From: a virus
DNA: 24,087 nt
IMG/VR virus record: IMGVR_UViG_3300034093_005163
Location: 1-24,087 of that record
Reading direction: 5' to 3' (one strand)
Program-made: the position numbers and the translations under genes
Shown here: positions 14,497 to 22,000 of the stretch, piece by piece
Numbering within the stretch: the first letter of the stretch is position 1
How the letters are laid out: every line of letters begins with the position of its first letter
Notes under the pieces: model-generated
The model's database searches: none
Told to the model about the DNA's origin: nothing
Seen by the model: only the letters and a program-made list of their open reading frames with translations

Positions 14497-15162
14497 TTAT
14501 CTTTTTGTTATTATTGTTATTCCATTTAGGAAATTTACTGATTCAATATCAGTGCGAATTGTTAAACCTTTTTCTTTTGTCTGTTTAGTTAAGAAGTCTT
14601 CTCTTCTAGCATGCACGTTCCAAAATTCTTCTTGCATTTGCCCATTAAAATTAATATCATCTACTAGATTTTTTGTAAATTCAATAGAGGAACCTGGGTG
14701 TTTAAAACCGCCTTCGTAATCTTCCCAATACGACGTGCAAGTATCTTCAATTACATATACTCCTTCCGGTTTTACGTGGTCAATTAAATGATTAAATGAG
14801 GTAATTACATGACGGTTAATGTGAGACCCATCATCAAGTACCATATCAAATGGTCCCCATTTTTGGGCAACCCATTTTAAAAAATTAGCATCATCTTGAG
14901 ACCCAATTTCTACAAAAACCTTTTTATCTGGATTTTCGTATTGTTTGCATGAAGGTTCAATATCAATGCCAATAATTGTTGCATTTGGATAGTATTCTCT
15001 CCAAGTAGAAAGAGACTCTCCATGCAATACCCCAATTTCAAGAATTTTTAAAGGCTCTAATTGGTTAAATGGTAACCACTTCTCGTATTTTACACAATAG
15101 TTGTGAATTTCAGAAGATTTGTCAGTGCCTTTAGAAAGGGCAATTGTATTTAGTGATCTCAT
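14497..15162 (-). CDS. SAM-dependent O-methyltransferase, macrocin/MycE-like
   Basis: 221 residues. SAM motif I is LEIGVLHGES (41-50), followed by ATIIGIDIEPSC (motif II acidic residue at about 67). The block MVLDDGSHINRHV (about 107-119) and VYVIEDTCTSYWEDYEGG (about 135-152) match the metal-dependent sugar O-methyltransferases of the MycE/macrocin type, where an Asp, a Glu-Asp pair and a His hold magnesium and act in catalysis; D110/D111, H114, E139 and D140 are all present. It most likely methylates a hydroxyl of a sugar. It stands between two multi-domain sugar-transferase genes, one base from the upstream stop and six bases before the downstream start. That context says it decorates the same glycan. 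No signal peptide; cytoplasmic. Confidence 0.8.
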   Translation of the reverse strand: MRSLNTIALSKGTDKSSEIHNYCVKYEKWLPFNQLEPLKILEIGVLHGESLSTWREYYPNATIIGIDIEPSCKQYENPDKKVFVEIGSQDDANFLKWVAQKWGPFDMVLDDGSHINRHVITSFNHLIDHVKPEGVYVIEDTCTSYWEDYEGGFKHPGSSIEFTKNLVDDINFNGQMQEEFWNVHARREDFLTKQTKEKGLTIRTDIESVNFLNGITIITKR

Positions 15163-15163
15163 A

Positions 15164-17974
15164 TTATTTCCAAAAATAAATTAATTGTAGTGCATTATTA
15201 GGGCCGCAAAATAGTAAGTATGAATTAAAACCTAATCTGTTAAATCTGACAATAAATTCATCACGTAATTCTTCATTAAAATTAAGGTGTTCATGATGAT
15301 ATTCAACTGCAACATTTCGAATCTTAGCTAAGTTAGCATCACTAATGCCTTTTAGTGCAATAATTTCAGAACCTTCAATATCTACCTTTAAGAAGTCAAT
15401 TCGGTCAATTAAACCATTGTCTAAAATATAGTCTAGGGTATATAGATTAACGTCGTATTGAGTAACAGTTGGATCTTTTTGATGCCATAAGTTAGAGCCA
15501 CCTAAGTGAGAACTTTCAGTTAAGGTTAAGGTTCCTAATTGATCTCCAATTGCTGCATTAAATAGGACGGCATTTGCTGGCGCATTTTGTTTTAGGATCT
15601 CAAAATACCTACGATCAGGTTCAAAGGTTACAATTTTACTTGCTCCCATATGATATGCATACCGAGTAAAGATTCCAATATTTCCACCAAGATCAACCAC
15701 TACATCTCCTGGTTGGATTTTAACAACTGGATTTTCTGAGCGGTGTGGATGTTCATAATCAGTTAAGTTATAAATTTCATGATAAATTGCATAATCCCAT
15801 CCGTATTTATAGGCAATATCCATTGTACCACCTTGTACTTGTTTAATTGAACCTAAATTTTTAATTTCGTCCTTAGCAACAAAGAAATATTCAGTATCAT
15901 GGAAATTTTGGTCTCTTTGAGCTTTAATATGGTCAATCATGATTTGAGCAAAGCCTAGATTTTTATTTCCATGAAAGTATAGAATTTGGTCTTTATTCTT
16001 TGGGATAAATTGCCAGCCGTATACTTTTCCAAAATTCTTAGGGCCTTGATCTCTCCAAAAAGAAATAAAGTGTTCCATTGCTTTGCCAGTTGTTCCAAGT
16101 AAATCGCCGTCCCATTCAGAAACATCAAAATTTGAAATTGGTAAAAACCTATTATAACCATATTTGCATCTTAGGTAATTATCAATACCTTCATCATTCC
16201 ATTGTAATAAACTTGGATAGTCCGCAAGATCAGTTTCTTTATATACTGTTAAGATTTCATTAAACCACCATTCGCAATTTCGATTGTATACGTACATGCA
16301 AATATGGGCTTTGGTAGCAAGACGCTTAACTCCTTTGGCTTTGCATAAATTTTCATTAAATAATTGCTGACCTCTTGAACCGTCAGGTTTTGTATAATAT
16401 CCAATAAAATCTTCCTGTACATGAATATCAGCTAATGGATAGTTTTCGATATTTGCAAAATGCTCTGATAATTTATCGATTGTATGGTTTGCAATAATAT
16501 CACCATCCAACCAAACAAAATTTTCAAAACTTTCTTCAAAGGCTGCAAGACAGGCATATTGCTTCCAATACCATTTATCATAGTTTGAATAGTAGGGAAT
16601 TGTTAATTTTCGGGCAATTACATTTGGCAAATAGTCAAACGGAACATCACAGTCAATTCCATAAACAATAAGTTTACGGTTTGAGAATTCCAATAGCGAT
16701 TCAGCTAATTTCTGAATGATCGGCATATAGGCCAGGTTACCGCAGGTCACCCATGCAAAGTCAGTTGAGTATTCATTTACCTCAGGTTGAATGAGGTCCT
16801 GGATGTGATCTTGTGCGATTTTTGCTGCATTTTCCCAAGTGAATTGGGTTCGGATTTGTTTTGATTCCATTAGCGCGGATTTTTTATAAATTTCATAATT
16901 ATCATAAACTTCTCTAAGTCTAAGCTTAAGATCTTCAAAGTTTGGCTCAACGAAATTACCTGGAGCATTTGGATTCCAAGATTCGTCATTTGCAACACCA
17001 GCTGGAACTTCTCCATGGGTTGCTACTGGTAAACCTTTACCTGCAGCAAATTCTAATTGAGCTCCCCAATCAGAATAGATTGATGGGGTACCGCAGGCCA
17101 TTGCCTCAATTAGTGGAAGATTCCAACCTTCACTACGAGCACAAGAAACAAATACATCAGCCGTTTGTAATAAGTTGACATAGTCAGCTTTGCTTAAATG
17201 AGTAAGTATTTTAATGCCTTTATGAGTTAAGCCAAATTTGGCAAGACGTTCTTGAGTATTTGAACAGTCGTCATTTGCAAATGGATTTTCAACATTTAGG
17301 ATAAGTTCAACATTTTCATCTTCTGAAAAGGTATCAATGAATGCTTTTATAATTTCTTTAGTAGATTTGCGATATTCCCAGCGGCCAACTACAACAAATC
17401 TAAATGGGCGACCTTCTGGAAATGAGGTCTCTCGAGAAATGGGTTTAAACATTTGGGTATCAACTCCCTCAGGTACAACCTTTACTTTATCGGCTCGAAT
17501 TCCTTGGACAATTGTGCACTCTTTTTGCCAGCTGCTTGGAACCCAAACTTGGTCAAAGGTTTGTAAGTGTTTAAAAAAATCTTCTGGATATTTAGTAGTT
17601 TCCCAAACATTATAGGCAATTTTTGGGCCATCATACTTATCACCAAAATATTTATGATTAACATCATTTAAGACAATGTGAACATCAGGTTTTCCAGGAT
17701 TTGGATAGTTTTGATATAGTGGAAACTCTTGTGAAAGGTTTGGGGTCTGTAAAGTTTGTTGAGTTAGGATTGTTTTTAACTCAGTATCAATATAATACTC
17801 ATCATTATGAGGTTCATCATTATTATAACCCGTCCAGGTTGAACCTACTGTCCAATTTCTGACATCAACTCTTAAATCTTCTAGAGAATTTAGGGCTTTA
17901 AAGAAATTTCTAGAATGACAATTGTATCCAGTTTCCCCAATAATTGAGGTGTGCGCTTTAATTTTAATCGACAT
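15164..17974 (-). CDS. GT4 glycosyltransferase - DxD glycosyltransferase - FkbM methyltransferase fusion
   Basis: 936 residues in three enzyme modules. Residues about 1-395 are a GT-B, GT4-type glycosyltransferase: the hinge strand FRFVVVGRWEYRKSTKE at 191-207 and the donor-site E-x7-E motif in SEGWNLPLIEAMACGTPSIY (E282 and E290). Residues about 400-690 look like a GT-A-type nucleotide-sugar transferase: DFAWVTCGNLAYMPIIQKLA and the metal-binding D-x-D in NFVWLDGDII (D490, D492). Residues about 745-936 are an FkbM-family methyltransferase: VVDLGGNIGIFTR at 759-771, VTFEPDRRYFE, FLKVDIEGSEIIALKG at 861-876. All motifs look intact. The protein could add two sugars and methylate one. The leader carries a 12-bp hairpin. 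It is the first sugar gene after the fibre and two small genes. Acceptor unknown. Confidence 0.85.
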   Translation of the reverse strand: MSIKIKAHTSIIGETGYNCHSRNFFKALNSLEDLRVDVRNWTVGSTWTGYNNDEPHNDEYYIDTELKTILTQQTLQTPNLSQEFPLYQNYPNPGKPDVHIVLNDVNHKYFGDKYDGPKIAYNVWETTKYPEDFFKHLQTFDQVWVPSSWQKECTIVQGIRADKVKVVPEGVDTQMFKPISRETSFPEGRPFRFVVVGRWEYRKSTKEIIKAFIDTFSEDENVELILNVENPFANDDCSNTQERLAKFGLTHKGIKILTHLSKADYVNLLQTADVFVSCARSEGWNLPLIEAMACGTPSIYSDWGAQLEFAAGKGLPVATHGEVPAGVANDESWNPNAPGNFVEPNFEDLKLRLREVYDNYEIYKKSALMESKQIRTQFTWENAAKIAQDHIQDLIQPEVNEYSTDFAWVTCGNLAYMPIIQKLAESLLEFSNRKLIVYGIDCDVPFDYLPNVIARKLTIPYYSNYDKWYWKQYACLAAFEESFENFVWLDGDIIANHTIDKLSEHFANIENYPLADIHVQEDFIGYYTKPDGSRGQQLFNENLCKAKGVKRLATKAHICMYVYNRNCEWWFNEILTVYKETDLADYPSLLQWNDEGIDNYLRCKYGYNRFLPISNFDVSEWDGDLLGTTGKAMEHFISFWRDQGPKNFGKVYGWQFIPKNKDQILYFHGNKNLGFAQIMIDHIKAQRDQNFHDTEYFFVAKDEIKNLGSIKQVQGGTMDIAYKYGWDYAIYHEIYNLTDYEHPHRSENPVVKIQPGDVVVDLGGNIGIFTRYAYHMGASKIVTFEPDRRYFEILKQNAPANAVLFNAAIGDQLGTLTLTESSHLGGSNLWHQKDPTVTQYDVNLYTLDYILDNGLIDRIDFLKVDIEGSEIIALKGISDANLAKIRNVAVEYHHEHLNFNEELRDEFIVRFNRLGFNSYLLFCGPNNALQLIYFWK

Positions 17975-17979
17975 GCCTT

Positions 17980-18015
17980 TTGCTAAACTTTTTATTTTAT
18001 ACTAAAGTTTAGCAA
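17980..18015 (-). promoter_or_regulatory. Hairpin in the leader of the 936-residue transferase gene
   Basis: Perfect inverted repeat of 12 bases (arms 17980-17991 and 18004-18015, core GCTAAACTT / AAGTTTAGC) with a 12-base AT loop that contains TATAAAATA on the minus strand. It ends five bases before the ATG and partly covers an AAAAGG that could serve as a ribosome site. No T run follows, so it is not a normal terminator. Possible translation control or an operator. Confidence 0.45.
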
Positions 18016-18039
18016 TAAGGTTATGTAATCTTAAAAAAA

Positions 18040-18279
18040 TTATGCAGCAGTTAAGCCTAGGGCAGTTAAGACTTTGGTAACAATAACACTATCATTTGTA
18101 CCCCAATCAGATATATCAGTTAACCGAACTGCACCACTACAGATAATTGCATTGCCGCTATCCATTAATTGATAAATCACAGAAACTGAGGTTGCGCCTA
18201 ATTCATAGGTCATGGGTATAAATTTAATACTGGTTGCAGTTTTGCCGAGTATTGAATAGTTTTGAATATTAGTAGTCAT
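18040..18279 (-). CDS. Small hypothetical protein between fibre and transferase genes
   Basis: 79 residues starting MTTNIQNYSILGKTATSIKF; compact, with alternating hydrophobic residues (VSVIYQLMDSGNAIICSGAV) that suggest a beta-barrel or beta-sandwich, and no membrane segment. It follows the 230-residue gene by 28 bases, with an A-rich leader (AAAATAAATAAAATC) and no Shine-Dalgarno sequence. About 65 bases of non-coding DNA with a hairpin separate it from the 936-residue transferase. Small beta proteins at this place could be fibre-associated or head decoration proteins, but I do not recognise it. Confidence 0.7.
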   Translation of the reverse strand: MTTNIQNYSILGKTATSIKFIPMTYELGATSVSVIYQLMDSGNAIICSGAVRLTDISDWGTNDSVIVTKVLTALGLTAA

Positions 18280-18307
18280 GATTTTATTTATTTTTGTTTT
18301 TAACTAA

Positions 18308-19000
18308 TTATGGAGCAATTTCAATTGTAATAGAATATCTTCTAAAAAATGGTAATCCAGGGGTGAAAAACGAGATCGGGCCTGGAGGTATCGATATTGG
18401 AGGTCCACCAACAAAGTCGGCAATATTAAAGCCAGTATCAATGTCAGTTAGCCGAAGCTGCACTAAGTTTACTGGGAATGGTGCACTATTGTCTAAATTA
18501 ATGGTATGCTCAAAGTCTGCATTTGGCATGAAGTGCTGATAGTAATATGTAACTGGTCCACCGTTTATACTCGTGAGGCCAGTACTAAATGGGGTATTAG
18601 TAAAATAGGTATAAGGACCACTGGTTCCATCGTTTATCACTAATTCAACCATTATGTCAAACGAAGAATTATTCATAACTTCGCCGTCATATGTGTGCTC
18701 ATCAGTCCAGTGTCGATAATTATAAAACTGGTCAAATCCAATTGCACCTGCAACTGCGTTGGCTGCAGCCCAATAGCTTAATCCTTGTGGGTCATTTCGG
18801 TTGATGTCATAAGTACCAGCATATGTACCACTGAGTATTTTCCATCTAAACTCAGGAGCGCCCGTCTTATCTGGGTAAATCTGATTCCCGACACTGGCAG
18901 AAGCCCCAGACTGTTGAGTTAATAGTGCAGCAATCGAAGATTTGTCGTCTGGCGCCCAAACGACCGCCATTACTCCAGTTGGTGTTCCGTCTATCGGCAT
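18308..19000 (-). CDS. Hypothetical 230-residue protein downstream of the fibre gene
   Basis: Starts MPIDGTPTGVMAVVWAPDDK. The protein has an aromatic-rich middle (LSYWAAANAVAGAIGFDQFY, then NYRHWTDEHTYDGEV) and a beta-rich second half with Asn-, Pro- and Gly-rich loops (GGPPISIPPGPISFFTPGLP). There is no signal peptide or membrane segment. It begins three bases after the stop of the giant fibre gene, so it is very probably co-translated and could be a fibre-associated adhesin or an assembly partner. I do not recognise a family. Confidence 0.72.
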   Translation of the reverse strand: MPIDGTPTGVMAVVWAPDDKSSIAALLTQQSGASASVGNQIYPDKTGAPEFRWKILSGTYAGTYDINRNDPQGLSYWAAANAVAGAIGFDQFYNYRHWTDEHTYDGEVMNNSSFDIMVELVINDGTSGPYTYFTNTPFSTGLTSINGGPVTYYYQHFMPNADFEHTINLDNSAPFPVNLVQLRLTDIDTGFNIADFVGGPPISIPPGPISFFTPGLPFFRRYSITIEIAP

Positions 19001-19003
19001 TAC

Positions 19004-22000
19004 TTATAATAATTTTTCAATTTGATCCCGTAAGTCATCAATTTGGTGCTGTTGCTGCTTGATTGCCTCAATTAGGACTGATACAAGTGCTGGATAGGCA
19101 ACTGCCTTGGTGCCATTCTCATTTTCAAATACAACTTCCGGAAATACTGTTTCCATTTCCTGTGCAATAACACCCGCATGAACTCGAGTCTTATCCTCTT
19201 GATCATTTCTGGTGAAGGTAACTCCTCTCATTGATGTTACCTTAGCTAGAGCATCAGTGATGGTCTTCACATTATCTTTAACTGATCTATCTGAGTATGC
19301 TATAATATTAGCAGTTGCATAAATATCGCCGCCTACTTCTAATCGATAAGTTGGACCGGTTCCATTAGCAATAGATAGTCTGCCGTTTGTAACATCGTAG
19401 TGCATATTTGTTGCAGCTATGGTAGTTGCTGCAGAGAAGTAGGCTATTCGGTCAACTGTACTTGATGTAATAGTTCCAGTAGTACCGCCTGAAGTTCCAG
19501 AAGAACCAGTAGTTCCGGATGTTCCGCTTGAACCAGTTCCACCAGTTCCACCGCTTGTTCCGGATGTTCCAGCCGTACCTGATGCACCAGAAACTCCGCT
19601 TGTTCCACTAGTTCCAGAAGAACCAGTTCCACCAGTAGCGCCGCTTGTTCCAGAAGTTCCACTTGAGCCATTAGAACCTGATGTTCCAGAAGACCCATTA
19701 GAACCAGACGTACCTGAGGTACCTCTTGTTCCAGAAGTTCCAGAACTTCCGTTTGAACCATTAGAACCTGATGTTCCAGAGCTACCATTTGAGCCGGATG
19801 TACCGCTTGTACCTGATGAGCCATTTGATCCATTAGAACCAGAAGTTCCAGAAGAACCGTTTGAACCGGATGTACCAGAAGTACCAGATGATCCATTTGA
19901 ACCAGAAGTTCCAGAAGTACCTCTTGTTCCTGAAGTTCCAGAACTTCCATTTGAGCCATTTGAACCAGAAGTTCCAGAGCTACCATTTGAGCCTGATGTA
20001 CCACTTGTACCTGATGAGCCGTTTGACCCAGCAGATGCCATTAGCGTCCATTGCGCTGGACTAGTAGACGGGTTATTTCCTATATTACTTGATACTATAG
20101 AAATATAAGAACTTCCGTTAAATGAAATTACATCATTAATCGCATAAAGAGTACCACCAACCCAAATACCTTTCCATATAAAACTTGTACCACTAGTACC
20201 AGCTGATCCTGAAGTTCCTGATGTACCTGAGCTGCCATTAGAACCTGAAGTACCTGATGTTCCAGAAGAACCGTTTGAACCAGATGTACCAGAGGTTCCT
20301 GACGTACCTCGTGTTCCAGAAGAACCAGAGCTACCGTTTGATCCGTTAGAACCTGAAGTTCCAGAAGAACCATTAGAACCTGATGTACCCGAGCTTCCAT
20401 TTGATCCATTAGAACCTGAGGTTCCAGAAGAACCATTTGAGCCTGAAGTACCTGAAGTACCACGTGTTCCTGAAGTACCAGACGAGCCTGATACACCTGC
20501 AGCAGATATGTCAACAATAATATCAGTGCCAGCAGATGGCGTCCAAGGTGTACCTGAAACATAAGTTACTGGAAATTCCCAATATATTCCAGTATCAAAA
20601 CCTACACCAGTTGTTCTATAATATACAATTTGACCACCAATTCCACCATTTGTCTTAATTAGTGTGCCAGTACCAATTGATGGATACACTCCACTATAAT
20701 TGGTTGAAGTTAATGAAACTTCCGCTATGTTTAATAGAGAAGTTGCAGCATCTAAATTACCATTATTACTATAAATTTTAGTACTGGCTAATGGAGTACC
20801 CCAATCCCAACCGTCACTAATTGCTGCTCCACTTGCTCCAGTTGAGCCTGATGTGCCGGACGTTCCTGAGCTTCCATTAGAACCGGATGTACCAGAAGTA
20901 CCACGTGTTCCTGAAGTACCGGAACTGCCATTTGAACCAGAAGTTCCACTAGAGCCGTTTGAGCCGTTTGAGCCGGAAGTTCCTGAAGAACCATTAGAAC
21001 CTGATGTACCAGAACTTCCGTTAGAGCCATTTGAACCTGATGTACCAGAACTTCCGTTAGAACCATTTGAACCTGATGTACCTGAAGATCCATTTGAGCC
21101 ATTTGAACCTGATGTACCAGAACTTCCGTTAGAACCATTAGAACCTGAAGTACCTGAGCTTCCATTTGAGCCAGAAGTACCGCTTGAACCGTTTGAACCA
21201 TTTGAGCCGGATGTTCCTGAGCTACCGCTTGAACCGTTTGAACCAGAGGTTCCTGAGCTACCATTTGAACCAGAAGTTCCCGAAGAACCGTTTGAGCCAG
21301 ACGTACCGCTTGAACCGTTTGAACCATTTGAGCCGGATGTTCCTGAGCTACCGTTTGAACCAGAAGTACCTGAAGTACCTCTTGTTCCAGAAGTTCCTGA
21401 AGAACCATTTGAGCCGGATGTTCCTGAGCTACCATTTGAGCCGTTAGAGCCTGAGGTACCTGAAGTTCCACTAGAACCGTTTGAACCATTTGAACCAGAA
21501 GTACCGCTTGAACCGTTTGATCCATTTGAACCTGATGTTCCTGAAGAACCATTTGAACCTGATGTTCCACTTGAGCCATTAGAACCATTTGAACCTGAAG
21601 TACCTGAAGTTCCTGAGCTTCCGTTTGAACCAGATGTTCCTGAGCTACCATTTGAGCCGTTTGAACCTGAAGTTCCACTTGAACCATTTGAGCCGTTTGA
21701 ACCTGAGGTTCCGCTTGAGCCGTTAGAACCGGAAGTACCTGAGCTACCGTTAGAACCTGAAGTTCCAGAAGAACCATTTGATCCATTAGAACCAGAAGTT
21801 CCAGAAGAACCATTTGATCCATTAGAACCTGAGGTACCACTTGAGCCGTTAGAACCATTTGAACCTGATGTTCCGCTTGTTCCCGAAGTTCCAGAAGAAC
21901 CTCTTGTTCCTGAAGTTCCAGAAGAACCATTAGAACCTGACGTTCCACTTGAACCGTTTGATCCATTTGAACCAGATGTTCCTGAAGAACCATTTGAGCC

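Noticed and set aside
17337-17615. Plus-strand open frame opposite the GT4 domain
   Set aside because: Lies wholly within a gene with strong motif support on the other strand; no features of its own.
17980-18015. Intrinsic terminator after the 79-residue gene
   Set aside because: The stem is AT-rich, not followed by a T run on the minus strand, and lies next to the following start codon.
19444-20004. Further repeat-derived frame within the fibre gene
   Set aside because: Overlaps completely the frame that ends in the S74 domain; low-complexity Leu/Val/Gln pattern identical to the other shadows.
19004-20689. A separate fibre gene starting at GTG 20689
   Set aside because: The frame continues upstream without stop through ISDGWDWGTP and into the Gly-X-Y repeat to the window edge; the GTG is an internal Val codon.
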